A stretch of DNA of 64,000 nucleotides from Geothrix oryzae (GCF_030295385.1 NZ_AP027079.1:1178001-1242000), one strand, 5' to 3'; positions 8,751 to 17,059 are shown, numbered from the stretch's first letter. The notes: generated from the sequence alone by a model not told the origin. Numbers and translations: made by a program.

Positions 8751-9428
8751 ATGCGCGCCGCGGCCCTGCTCCTCCTCGCGCCGGCCCTGGTGGCCCAGGC
8801 GCCGGTCTCCCCGGCCGAACACCTGGCCGATGCGGCCGTGGCGTTCGCCCAGGCCGAGGCGGCCAAGCTGGGCGGAGCGCATACCTTCAAGATCGCCCAG
8901 CCCCCCCGGGTGCCGGTGGTGCGGGCCGGGGCCCTCACCTTCGAGCCTTCCCACCTGAGCAAGCGCGAGCCCCTGGGCCGGTTCTTCGTGGTGGTGGCCC
9001 TCAAGGTGGATGGCGAAAAAGTCGGCATGGCCCGGGTGGATCTGGACGGCAGCTGGGTGGGCACGGTGCTGCGCGCCAAGGGCGACCTGGCCCGCAAGAC
9101 CGAACTCTCCGCGGACCAGGTGGAGTCCAGCCCCTTCGAGGGCGTGCCGCCGGAGGGGGCCCTGACGGCGATTCCCGAAGGCCAGCGCCTCATGCGCTCG
9201 GTGATCTCCGGGAAGATCCTCACCCGGGCCGACCTGGAGCCCGTGCCCCTCGTCCAGTCCGGCGACAAGGTGCGCCTGACGGCCACCCACGATTCGCTCA
9301 GCATCACCCTGGACACCACCGCCCGCAGCCGGGGCGGCCTGGGGGACCGGGTGCGCCTGGAGGCCCCCGGAGCCCGGCGGCAGGTCACCGCCGTCATCAC
9401 CGGACCGGGCGAGGCCAAGCTCCAGTAG
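8751..9428 (+). CDS. flgA: Flagellar P-ring assembly chaperone FlgA
   Basis: This 225-residue protein begins with a signal peptide (MRAAALLLLAPALVAQ). Its C-terminal half is a SAF-like domain (GQRLMRSVISGKILTRADLE, then VQSGDKVRLTA and GDRVRLEAPGARRQVTAVI), the hallmark of FlgA. FlgA chaperones FlgI during P-ring assembly in the periplasm. It starts 4 bp after flgG. In many diderms flgH and flgI (L- and P-ring) follow flgA; here they do not, and an unrelated DUF1292 gene is next, so the ring genes must lie elsewhere. Confidence 0.88.
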   Translation: MRAAALLLLAPALVAQAPVSPAEHLADAAVAFAQAEAAKLGGAHTFKIAQPPRVPVVRAGALTFEPSHLSKREPLGRFFVVVALKVDGEKVGMARVDLDGSWVGTVLRAKGDLARKTELSADQVESSPFEGVPPEGALTAIPEGQRLMRSVISGKILTRADLEPVPLVQSGDKVRLTATHDSLSITLDTTARSRGGLGDRVRLEAPGARRQVTAVITGPGEAKLQ

Positions 9429-9515
9429 GCTCCAGTCAGGGCGGGGTTCCGCACTTATTCCCTTGGCCGGAAAGGGCCCGGGCCGTATTCTGATCCCTTG
9501 CGCAAGGAGGAGCCC

Positions 9516-9863
9516 ATGGCTCACGAGGGTCACGAACACGGACCGGACTGCAACCACGATCACGATGATTCCTTCGAGATCGAAGTCGTTGAACTCGAAG
9601 ATGAGAATGGCGAGAAGGAAGAGTTCGCGATTCTCGAAGAGCTCGAGTTCGAGGGCCGGAACTTCGCCATCCTCGCGCCCCTGGCCGAGCTGCAGGCCCA
9701 GGAAGAGGGCACCGCGGATCCCGAGGAGGGCCTGAGCCTGGAGATCTTCGAGGTCAAGGACGACATGTTCACGCCCCTCGAGGACGAAGAGCTGGCCGAG
9801 CGCCTCATGAAGCACCTCGATGAGCAGGAAGCCAAGCTCAAGGCCGAGGAAGAGAAGGACTGA
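9516..9863 (+). CDS. Small acidic DUF1292 protein with histidine-rich N-terminus
   Basis: The 115-residue protein starts after AAGGAGGAGCCC. Residues 3-19 are rich in His, Asp and Cys (HEGHEHGPDCNHDHD), a pattern that often binds zinc, nickel or copper. Residues about 21-80 resemble DUF1292 (FEIEVVELEDENGEKEEFAI ... FAILAPL), a family of unknown function that is common in Firmicutes. The rest is very acidic and helical. The DUF assignment is by pattern. It stands after the flagellar genes on the same strand with an 87-bp gap, so cotranscription is uncertain. Confidence 0.75.
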   Translation: MAHEGHEHGPDCNHDHDDSFEIEVVELEDENGEKEEFAILEELEFEGRNFAILAPLAELQAQEEGTADPEEGLSLEIFEVKDDMFTPLEDEELAERLMKHLDEQEAKLKAEEEKD

Positions 9864-9881
9864 CCGGATACAGAACGCCGG

Positions 9882-9915
9882 CATGGCAGGGCCCCCGTCC
9901 GGGGGCCCTGCCATG
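9882..9915. terminator. Probable bidirectional terminator hairpin
   Basis: A perfect 15-bp inverted repeat (CATGGCAGGGCCCCC and its complement) with a 4-nt GTCC loop lies between the convergent DUF1292 and VOC genes. There is no strong T-tract on either side, so termination efficiency is uncertain. Confidence 0.65.
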
Positions 9916-9950
9916 TCTCGACTTCTGTCTGAACGGGATGCGCCGCCGGT

Positions 9951-10742
9951 CTAGAGCGTGCCCTGGAAGAGCGAGAAGACGGCCCCCTGCGGATCCGCGA
10001 TGACAGCGAAGCGGCCCACCTTGGGGATGTCGCGCGGGGGCACCCGGATGGTGGCGCCGAGGGCCTGGGCCCGGGCGGTGCGCTCATCCACATCCTTGAC
10101 CATGAAGTAGATCATCCAATGGGAGGGGATCTCCTTCCAGGCCGGTCCCCAGTGCTCGGTGATCTCCATCATGCCGCCGAAGTGGGTTCCCTCCAGCACC
10201 CACTCGAAGTAGGGCATGGCGGGGTCGCTGGGCGGTTTGGCGGTCCAGCCGAAGATCTGCGGGTAGAAGGCCTGGGCGGCCTGGGCATCCTTGGTGGCGA
10301 GTTCGGTCCAGCAGAAGGCGCCGGGCTCCATGTACGCCGAGGCGCCCTTGTGGTTCCGGGGCTGCCAGATCGCGAAGACCGCGCCGGCCGGATCCTGGAG
10401 CACGGCCATCCGTCCCTCCTCCATCACATCGAAGGGCCCCGCGAGGATCTGGGCGCCGAGTTCCCTGGCCTTCGCGGCCGTGGCGTCGGCGCTGGCGACG
10501 GACACATAGGAGAGCCAGTTCGGGGGGACGCCGTGCTTGAGCTGCTCCTCGCCCTGGGCGCAGAGGCCCGCGGCCTGCCGCTCCCCCAGGGAGAAGATGG
10601 CGTAGTTCCCCATGGAGCTGGGAACCTCGCGGGCGCGCCAGCCGAGCAGGTCCCCGTAGAAGGCCTGGGCGGCCTTCAGATCGCGGGTGGCCAACTCGGG
10701 CCAGCAGAAGGTTCCAATCGCGGGAAGAGTGGCCTGGGCCAT
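9951..10742 (-). CDS. VOC-family protein with two tandem glyoxalase-like domains
   Basis: The 263-residue protein consists of two homologous VOC halves. Each begins with an F-C-W-x-E-L-A-T motif (GTFCWPELATRDLKAAQAFY and GAFCWTELATKDAQAAQAFY) and ends with a D-P-x-G-A-V-F strand. The start is set by CCGGAGGTGATC just upstream of the ATG. Tandem proteins of this type resemble the mycobacterial CFP30B/27-kDa antigen group; metal-dependent isomerase or dioxygenase chemistry is typical of the VOC superfamily, but the substrate here is unknown. It is divergent from the aconitase-like gene across about 170 bp. Confidence 0.9.
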   Translation of the reverse strand: MAQATLPAIGTFCWPELATRDLKAAQAFYGDLLGWRAREVPSSMGNYAIFSLGERQAAGLCAQGEEQLKHGVPPNWLSYVSVASADATAAKARELGAQILAGPFDVMEEGRMAVLQDPAGAVFAIWQPRNHKGASAYMEPGAFCWTELATKDAQAAQAFYPQIFGWTAKPPSDPAMPYFEWVLEGTHFGGMMEITEHWGPAWKEIPSHWMIYFMVKDVDERTARAQALGATIRVPPRDIPKVGRFAVIADPQGAVFSLFQGTL

Positions 10743-10911
10743 GATCACCTCCGGAAGTGGGGCCCCAGCATGAAGCGGTTCGCCGAGGGGGGCAATACGC
10801 AAAAAGGATGAAGGCCGAACGCGATTCACAGGGGCTCATGTTCAGAGCCGCTCCTTCGCCACCAGGCCTCCGGGTTTCAATCCGCGCCCGCCCCTGGCGT
10901 AAGCTGAACCG

Positions 10912-12858
10912 ATGCTGAACGACCCGATCCTCTTCACCGGCCGGATCCTCTTCCTGACGGAAGACCCCGCCGCGATGGCGCGTCAGCTGGGCGGCGAGGA
11001 CCTGGATCCTGCCGAAGCCGGTCCCCTGCGGGATCAGATCAGCACCGACGAGATCACGCCGGCCTTCATCTGCTACCACTTCGACGAGAAGCTGGGTGAC
11101 TTCCCCTACCTGGGCCTGAAGTGCGGCGAGGTCTTCCCGGTGAAGGAAGGCTCCGTGCGCGGGGGCGGTTTCACCGTCAGCGTGGCGGGCAAGCGCCGGG
11201 GCAAGGGGAGCAGCCGGGAGGCCAGCCCCTACGCCGAGCTGTGCGCGGGCCTCCGCCTCGTGGTCGCGGAGAGCTTCGAGCGCATCTACCGCCAGAACGC
11301 CCAGAACCTGGGTCTGCTCACCAGCACCGACTTCGGCCTCATCCCGCGGATCCGCCGGGGCGAAGCCATCCCGCTCGCCGAATTCACCGAGGGGCTTGAT
11401 CCCGTCACGGCGGAGATCGTGCGTCGCGGCGGGCTCTTCGCATACAACGCCGCCCGTCTGGCCGGCGAGGTGGTGCCGCCCCTGCCATCGCATGGTCCGC
11501 GCCCCATGACCTACGCGGAGAAGCTGCTGGCCCGCCACGCGGTGGTGGACGCGGCGGCCGGGCAGGTGGGGCTTCAGGTGGTGAAGCCCGGCGATGGACT
11601 CTTCGTGAAGACCGATTGGCGCTTCAGCCACGAGTATGTGACGCCCATGGCCGCCCGTTTTCTGGAGAAGGCCCTGGGGCCCGGGGTCGTCCTCCGGGAT
11701 CCGGCCCGCATCCTGGCCTTCCGGGACCACCTCACCTTCCTGCACCACAGCATGAAGGCAGAGCACCGGGCCCTGGGTCTGCTGAGGGTGGCCGAAGGCC
11801 TGAAGCCCGCGCAGGAGGCCTTCTGCGCGAAGCACGGCATCCGTCTGCACGGCGAGCTGCCCGACGGTTCCGGCAGCGAGGGCATCTGCCACTCGATCAT
11901 GACCGAGCGCTACGCCTGTCCTGGTCAGGTGGTGGTGGGCACGGACTCGCACACGCCCCACGCCGGGGCCCTGGGCTGCCTCGCGTTCGGCATCGGCACC
12001 ACGGATATCGCCTGCGCCTGGGTGACGGGGGATGTCCGCGTCACGGTGCCGCCCACGCTCCGCGTACGGCTGGAGGGCCGCCTCCGGCCCGGTGTCTCCG
12101 CCAAGGATCTGGTGCTGCACCTCCTGGCCCAGCCCCTCATCCGCGAGGGCGGCGCCATCGGCCATGTGGTGGAGTACCAGGGTCCGGCCCTGGCGGACCT
12201 CGACACCGACGAGCGGGCCACCCTCACCAACATGGCCGCGGAGATCGGCGGATTCACGGGACTCATCGCCCCGGATGGGGAGACGGTGCGCTTCGTGCGG
12301 GAGCGCCGCGGCGTGGACCTGGTGCTGGAACCCTGGATGGGCGGGGATGAGGGGGCCGACTACGCCCAGACCCTCACCGTGGACTGCGGGGCCCTGGGGC
12401 CCATGCTGGCCCGGCCCGGCGACCCGGGGAATGGGGTGGCCCTGGCGGACCTGGGCGAACTGGTGCCCATCGACATCGCCTACTTGGGCAGCTGCACCGG
12501 CGGCAAGCGCGAAGACCTGCGCCGGGCTTACGAGGTGGTGAAGGCGGCTGCCGCCGAGGGGCGGCGGGTGGCCGATGGCGTGCAGTTCTTCGTCCAGTGC
12601 GGCAGCGAGGATGTGCGCCGTCATGCGGCCGAGCAGGGTTGGCTGGCGGCTTTCGAGGCCGTGGGGGCCGTGGTGCTGGGCAGCTCCTGCGGGGCCTGCA
12701 TCAACGCGGGCCCTGGCATCTCCACCCGCCCGGACCAGGTGACCATCAGCGCCATCAACCGCAACTTCCCGGGCCGCAGCGGGCCGGGCCGGATGTGGCT
12801 GGCCAGCCCGGCCACCGTCGCCGCCAGCGCGCTGGCAGGGCGCATCACGGGGCCCTGA
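10912..12858 (+). CDS. Aconitase/isopropylmalate-isomerase family hydro-lyase with swivel domain first
   Basis: The 648-residue protein carries both halves of a LeuC/LeuD-type hydro-lyase in one chain, in reversed order. The swivel (LeuD-like) half is N-terminal, with GSSREA at residues 99-104. The catalytic (LeuC-like) half follows, with VVVGTDSHT (340-348), GSCTGGKREDL (Cys528) and SSCGACINAG (Cys593, Cys596). The three cysteines should hold the [4Fe-4S] cluster that binds the substrate hydroxyl and carboxylate. AcnB also places the swivel first, but this protein lacks the AcnB HEAT-like N-terminal domain and is about 200 residues shorter. It probably isomerises a 2- or 3-hydroxy tricarboxylate (citrate, homocitrate or isopropylmalate-like). 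No leu or lys genes adjoin it, so the substrate is open. Confidence 0.88.
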   Translation: MLNDPILFTGRILFLTEDPAAMARQLGGEDLDPAEAGPLRDQISTDEITPAFICYHFDEKLGDFPYLGLKCGEVFPVKEGSVRGGGFTVSVAGKRRGKGSSREASPYAELCAGLRLVVAESFERIYRQNAQNLGLLTSTDFGLIPRIRRGEAIPLAEFTEGLDPVTAEIVRRGGLFAYNAARLAGEVVPPLPSHGPRPMTYAEKLLARHAVVDAAAGQVGLQVVKPGDGLFVKTDWRFSHEYVTPMAARFLEKALGPGVVLRDPARILAFRDHLTFLHHSMKAEHRALGLLRVAEGLKPAQEAFCAKHGIRLHGELPDGSGSEGICHSIMTERYACPGQVVVGTDSHTPHAGALGCLAFGIGTTDIACAWVTGDVRVTVPPTLRVRLEGRLRPGVSAKDLVLHLLAQPLIREGGAIGHVVEYQGPALADLDTDERATLTNMAAEIGGFTGLIAPDGETVRFVRERRGVDLVLEPWMGGDEGADYAQTLTVDCGALGPMLARPGDPGNGVALADLGELVPIDIAYLGSCTGGKREDLRRAYEVVKAAAAEGRRVADGVQFFVQCGSEDVRRHAAEQGWLAAFEAVGAVVLGSSCGACINAGPGISTRPDQVTISAINRNFPGRSGPGRMWLASPATVAASALAGRITGP

Positions 12859-12957
12859 GAAAGACCGGCTCGAAATCGCCGGGGAGCCCGGTAAGGTGGC
12901 TGGGTGGACCCGGGGCCGATGCCGGCGCGCCGGGCCACCCGCCGGAGATCCCCACTG

Positions 12958-13854
12958 ATGTCATCCGTCCGCCTCTGCTCTCTGCTCCTGTCCTCGAGTT
13001 GGCTGTGGGCGGAAGTCCCGATTCCAAGCCAGGGCGCCCCGATCCCCACGAATCCGGCCCCCAAGGCCCCGGAATCAGCCATGGCGACTCCGGCGATGGG
13101 TTCTTCTTCGGATCCGGATCGCTTCTCCAACCTGCCCCGGCTGCTGCTGGACGATGCGGGGCATGTCGTCAGCGCCCCCGCGCGCTGGGATCGCTCGGAC
13201 TGGGTCGCGGTCGGGGCGGGGACCGCGGCGGTGGTGGGCGTGGGCCTGCTGCTGGATCGCTCGACGGACCGGTTCATGACGAACCACGCCAACGCCTCCT
13301 GGGATCGCGCCGCCAAGAATGTCCAGAAGTTCGGGGGCACGCCCAGCGTGCTGATCGCCGGGGGCACCTACCTCGCGGGAGTGGCCTTCAAGGATCCTGA
13401 AGTGCGGGCCACGGGCATCGACACCATGGTGACGATGGGGCTCGCCCAGCTCCTGCTCACGATTCCGCTGAAGACCGTGGCCGGCCGATCGAGGCCCAAC
13501 GAAGGCAAGGGCACCCACGACTTCCACCCCCTGAACGGCGGGGCGTCCTTCCCTTCGGGTCACACCACCCAGGCGTTTGCCCTGGCCTCGGTCATCTCCG
13601 AGCACGCGGACCGTCCCTGGGTGTCCGGCCTTTCCTATGGGCTGGCGGGGCTGGTGGGCCTGTCGCGCGTGGAGCAGCGACAGCACTTCCTGTCCGATGT
13701 GGTGGCGGGGGGGCTGATCGGCACCTTCGTCGGCAAGGCGGTGGTGGCCCACAACCAGGCCCTGCGGGCCGATGCGCGCCGGAAGGTGTCCATGTCCTTC
13801 TCGCCGATCTTCCAGCCGGGCGGCTACGGGGTCAGCGTGGCCATGGTGTTCTGA
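12958..13854 (+). CDS. PAP2-family membrane phosphatase
   Basis: The 298-residue product has a signal peptide (start chosen at the ATG 10 nt after CCGGAG), a Pro/Ala-rich spacer, and a PAP2 (type 2 phosphatidic acid phosphatase) domain. The three catalytic motifs are visible: KTVAGRSRP, FPSGHTTQAF and SRVEQRQHFLSDVVAG (the SR-x5-H-x3-D form). Such enzymes dephosphorylate phosphatidic acid, undecaprenyl diphosphate or lipid A at the periplasmic face. Two or three hydrophobic helices flank the motifs. Its last 23 bp overlap, tail to tail, the dgkA gene, whose product does the opposite reaction on lipids. Confidence 0.9.
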   Translation: MSSVRLCSLLLSSSWLWAEVPIPSQGAPIPTNPAPKAPESAMATPAMGSSSDPDRFSNLPRLLLDDAGHVVSAPARWDRSDWVAVGAGTAAVVGVGLLLDRSTDRFMTNHANASWDRAAKNVQKFGGTPSVLIAGGTYLAGVAFKDPEVRATGIDTMVTMGLAQLLLTIPLKTVAGRSRPNEGKGTHDFHPLNGGASFPSGHTTQAFALASVISEHADRPWVSGLSYGLAGLVGLSRVEQRQHFLSDVVAGGLIGTFVGKAVVAHNQALRADARRKVSMSFSPIFQPGGYGVSVAMVF

Positions 13855-14203
13855 CGGCCATCGACCAGACGAAGGCCAGGAAGGTTCCCACCGCGGTCAG
13901 GCTGAAGACGAGGACGGCGCCGGCGGCGCAGTCCTTCGAGATCTTGATGGCGGGGTGGATCTCCGGGTGCAGGTGGTCGAGGGCGTGCTCCAGCGCCGTG
14001 TTGAAGAGCTCGGCGGCGAGCACCAGCCCGCAGTTGAGCAGCAGCAGGGCCCACCAGATCGCCGGCGGACGCAGGGCGATCAGCAACACCACCGCCGCCA
14101 GCGCCATCAGGCTCTGGAAGCGGAAGCTGGCTTCCAGCTGCCAGGCGGTGCGGATCCCCTGGAGGCTGTACGAGAATCGCTTGGGAAACGGCTGGTTCTT
14201 CAT
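13832..14203 (-). CDS. dgkA: Diacylglycerol kinase (undecaprenol kinase-like), DgkA family
   Basis: The 123-residue integral membrane protein has the standard DgkA size and three transmembrane helices. The signature ELFNTALEHALDHLHPEIHP followed by KISKDCAAGAVL contains the Glu and Asp residues that bind Mg-ATP. In Gram-negative bacteria DgkA phosphorylates diacylglycerol; in Gram-positives the same fold phosphorylates undecaprenol. Either would feed envelope lipid recycling here. It is convergent with, and overlaps by 23 bp, the PAP2 phosphatase gene, and is divergent from the L,D-transpeptidase/Mur ligase gene. Confidence 0.95.
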   Translation of the reverse strand: MKNQPFPKRFSYSLQGIRTAWQLEASFRFQSLMALAAVVLLIALRPPAIWWALLLLNCGLVLAAELFNTALEHALDHLHPEIHPAIKISKDCAAGAVLVFSLTAVGTFLAFVWSMAVRTPWPR

Positions 14204-14323
14204 GCGGTCCTTGGAGGAAACGGTCCATTGTGACAGCGCCGTTTCCCGAGCCTAGCGCTTCACTTTCAAAGTGTGTGAATCTGGGAAATCCGCGGGCCCA
14301 CCCGTTTCCCCGAGAGTTCTTCG

Positions 14324-16324
14324 ATGCCCGATCCCGTCGCCGCCGCGCGCTACCATGCCCTCCTGCTGGCGGGCCTCGCGCGCGCGGGCGCACCGGCGCC
14401 TGAGCCGGGCGCCAGGATCCTGGTGGTGGACACGGCCCGCCAGCGCCTCGGGCTTCTGGAGGGCGGTCGGCTGTCGTTTGAAGCAGTCATCTCCACCGCG
14501 AAAAACGGCCTGGGCTGCGAGGAGAACTCCTATCGCACGCCCACGGGCTGGCACCGCATCCACGCGCGCGTCGGGGCGGGGGCCGAATCCGGGGCCGTCT
14601 TCCGCAGCCGCGTGGCCACGGGTGAGGTGTGGCGGGGGGAACCGCGCGACGAGGACCTGATCCTGACGCGGGTGCTCACCCTGGATGGCCTGGAGGAGGG
14701 ATGGAACCGGGGCCCGGGGCGGGATTCGCTGGCGCGGTTCATCTACCTGCACGGCACCAACCAGGAATCCCAGCTGGGCTCGCCCGTCTCCCACGGCTGC
14801 GTGCGGCTGGCCAATGCCGAGGTGGCCGATCTCTTCGAGCGCGTGGCGGAAGGGGATCTGGTGCTCATCAGCGGGGACTCCCCCGGCGATGATCTAGCCG
14901 GCGACCTGGGCGGTGGCCTGGGCCTGGGCCGCCTGCATTTCGCGGGCGTGGCCGGCAGCGGCATGAGCGCCCTGGCCCAGTTCGTGGCCCTCAAGGGCGG
15001 GCGGGCCAGCGGCAGTGATCGCAGCTTCGATCGGCACCAGAGGCCCGAGGCGCGGGCCCAGCTGGAAGCCCTGGGCGTGGCGATCCATCCCCAGGATGGC
15101 TCGGGCCTGGAAGGCGATTGCGCCGCGCTGGTGGTGTCCACGGCGGTGGAGGAGGAGGTTCCGGATCTGGTGGCGGCCCGGCGCCTGGGCGTACCCGTGA
15201 TCCACCGCTCCGAGTTGCTAGCGCACCTCGTGGCGCGGTACCGCACCGTGGCGGTGACCGGCACGAGCGGGAAATCCACCACCGTGGCCATGATCTTCGA
15301 GATCCTGCGGGGCGCGGGCCGGGATCCTTCCGTCGTCACGGGGGGCGAGCTGGTGGCGCTGCAGCGCGAGGGCCGCTGGGGCAATGCCTGGGCGGGAGCC
15401 TCCGACCTGCTGGTCATCGAGGCCGATGAAAGCGATGGCTCCGTGGTGCGCTACCACGCGGCCGTAGGCGTGATCCTGAACCTGCAGCGGGACCACAAGG
15501 AGATGGGGGCCGTGGCGGAGATGTTCCACGCCTTCCGGGCCCAGGTGCGGGAGACGGCCGTGGTGGGCGAGTCGGAGAACCTGCGCGGGTTCGCCGGGGG
15601 AGGGACGGTCTTCGGCTTCGGGTCCGGGGCCGGGTTCCGCGGGGAGGCCCTGCGGCTGGCGCCGGAAGGCTCCTGCTTCAGCGTGCAGGGCGTGCCGTTC
15701 CGCCTGCCGGTGCCGGGCCGCCACAATGCCGAAAACGCCCTGGCCGCCCTCGCGGCGTGCCACGCCCTGGGCGTGCCGCTGGCCGCCATGGTGGAACCGC
15801 TGGCCCGGTTCCAGGGCGTGGCCCGGCGCTTCCAGGTGCTGGGCACGCGGCGCGGAGTCACCGTGGTGGATGACTTCGGCCACAACCCGGCCAAGGTGGC
15901 CGCCTCGATCCGCGCCGCGCACCTGCGGGTGGGGGCCGCCGGCGGTCGCGTGCTGGCGGTCTTCCAGCCCCACGGCTACGGCCCGCTCAAGTTCCTCCGC
16001 GCCGATTTCGTGGAGTCCTTCGCCGCGGAACTGGCGCCCGGCGACCGGCTCTGGTTCCTGGAGGTCTTCTACGCGGGAGGCACCGCCGCCCGGGACATCA
16101 GCTCCGCCGAGGTCGTGGCGGACCTCGCGGCCCGCGGCGTGGCCGCCGAACATGCGCCGACGCGGGAATGGCTGGTGGATCGGCTGGTGGCCGAGGCGGG
16201 ACCCGGCGACCTCATCCTGGTGATGGGTGCGCGGGACCCTTCGCTGACGGACCTGGCCTTCACCCTCCTCCAGGGGCTCTCAGAACGCGAACTCGAAGAT
16301 GAATTTGAGGGTCCACCGCTCTGA
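14324..16324 (+). CDS. Fusion of L,D-transpeptidase (YkuD) domain with MurC/Mpl-type Mur ligase
   Basis: The 666-residue protein has two enzyme domains. Residues about 30-185 are a YkuD L,D-transpeptidase with ARILVVDTARQRLGLLEGG, LHGTN (His143) and the catalytic SHGCVRL (156-162, Cys159). Residues about 202-666 are a Mur ligase of the MurC/Mpl type: Rossmann-like GVAGSGMSALAQF, ATP loop GTSGKSTT (313-320), EADESDGS (366-373), GRHNAENA, and VDDFGHNP (515-522), where MurC normally has D-D-Y-A-H-H-P. No signal peptide precedes the YkuD domain, so both halves should be cytoplasmic. YkuD enzymes can act as L,D-carboxypeptidases, and Mpl re-ligates murein tripeptide to UDP-MurNAc, so a coupled recycling role is a reasonable inference. 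Its 3' end overlaps the next, convergent gene by 45 bp. Confidence 0.93.
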   Translation: MPDPVAAARYHALLLAGLARAGAPAPEPGARILVVDTARQRLGLLEGGRLSFEAVISTAKNGLGCEENSYRTPTGWHRIHARVGAGAESGAVFRSRVATGEVWRGEPRDEDLILTRVLTLDGLEEGWNRGPGRDSLARFIYLHGTNQESQLGSPVSHGCVRLANAEVADLFERVAEGDLVLISGDSPGDDLAGDLGGGLGLGRLHFAGVAGSGMSALAQFVALKGGRASGSDRSFDRHQRPEARAQLEALGVAIHPQDGSGLEGDCAALVVSTAVEEEVPDLVAARRLGVPVIHRSELLAHLVARYRTVAVTGTSGKSTTVAMIFEILRGAGRDPSVVTGGELVALQREGRWGNAWAGASDLLVIEADESDGSVVRYHAAVGVILNLQRDHKEMGAVAEMFHAFRAQVRETAVVGESENLRGFAGGGTVFGFGSGAGFRGEALRLAPEGSCFSVQGVPFRLPVPGRHNAENALAALAACHALGVPLAAMVEPLARFQGVARRFQVLGTRRGVTVVDDFGHNPAKVAASIRAAHLRVGAAGGRVLAVFQPHGYGPLKFLRADFVESFAAELAPGDRLWFLEVFYAGGTAARDISSAEVVADLAARGVAAEHAPTREWLVDRLVAEAGPGDLILVMGARDPSLTDLAFTLLQGLSERELEDEFEGPPL

Positions 16325-17059
16325 CGCGGCGGTGAGCCCGCGACCGAGGCCGACATTGAACACGAGGGGGGCGTGGTCCACATCGAGCGTCAGGAACAGG
16401 CGCTGGCTCTGCTCCCGCGAGAGGTCCACCTGATTCAGCAGGCCGTGGTCGAGGTAGAGCTCCAGCCCCGGGGCGGCAGTCTTCCACCGGGTGTAGGTGG
16501 CCTTCCAGGCCGTGGCGAAATCCGGGGTGCCGCGCCCCTGGCCGTCGGAGAGCGGCCAGGTGAAGACCGGGTTCACGGCTAGGAGCCAGTCCTGGCCCTG
16601 GACGCCCGCGAGGCCGCGCAGTTCGGTCTCCCAGCGCAGGTCGGAGAAGCTGCGGTTCGTGCGGGCAACCTCGAGGTTGAGGCCGAGGAAGGGCCCCGTG
16701 GCCTCCTCGCCCGCGCCCCGGATGGGCAGCCATTTCAGGCGGAACTTGGGCCCCGAGAACCGGTAGTGGTGGTCGGTGTCGAGGGCCGTCGGCAGGTAGA
16801 GGCCGATGTCGAGAGAGGGCAGGAGCCCGTACGAGATCTCGGGGGTGAGGTTCCAGGATCCATTGAAGGGCAGCCCGGGCGGCGCCTCCTTGGGCCCCTG
16901 CAGGATCCGGTTGAGGTGCAGTTCCAGCCCCACTTTCCCGGGTTTCTGGATGTCGTTGGTGTAGACCTGGATCTCGTCCGCGAATCCCTGGGCGCTCAAA
17001 GCGCCCCCGGGCAGCAGGAGAAGGCACAGCGCCAGGGGGCGGGACCACGCTCGGAACAT
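16280..17059 (-). CDS. Outer-membrane beta-barrel-like protein, function unknown
   Basis: The 259-residue protein has a signal peptide (LALCLLLLPGGALSAQG) and then alternating polar and hydrophobic strands rich in aromatic residues (LELHLNRIL, YRFSGPKFRLKWLP, LGLNLEVA). It ends in FIFEFAF; a terminal Phe preceded by alternating hydrophobics is the usual signal for Bam-dependent outer-membrane insertion. It resembles the transporter-like barrels annotated as MetA-pathway or phenol-degradation OMPs, but I cannot name a substrate. The start has no strong ribosome-binding site (ACCTC/GAGGTCGT region upstream). Its 3' end overlaps the LDT-Mur ligase gene on the other strand. Confidence 0.75.
   Translation of the reverse strand: MFRAWSRPLALCLLLLPGGALSAQGFADEIQVYTNDIQKPGKVGLELHLNRILQGPKEAPPGLPFNGSWNLTPEISYGLLPSLDIGLYLPTALDTDHHYRFSGPKFRLKWLPIRGAGEEATGPFLGLNLEVARTNRSFSDLRWETELRGLAGVQGQDWLLAVNPVFTWPLSDGQGRGTPDFATAWKATYTRWKTAAPGLELYLDHGLLNQVDLSREQSQRLFLTLDVDHAPLVFNVGLGRGLTAASERWTLKFIFEFAF

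Noticed and set aside
10084-12624. 846-codon open frame antisense to the aconitase-like gene
   Set aside because: It crosses the convergent VOC gene and its translation is compositionally typical of antisense GC-rich frames.
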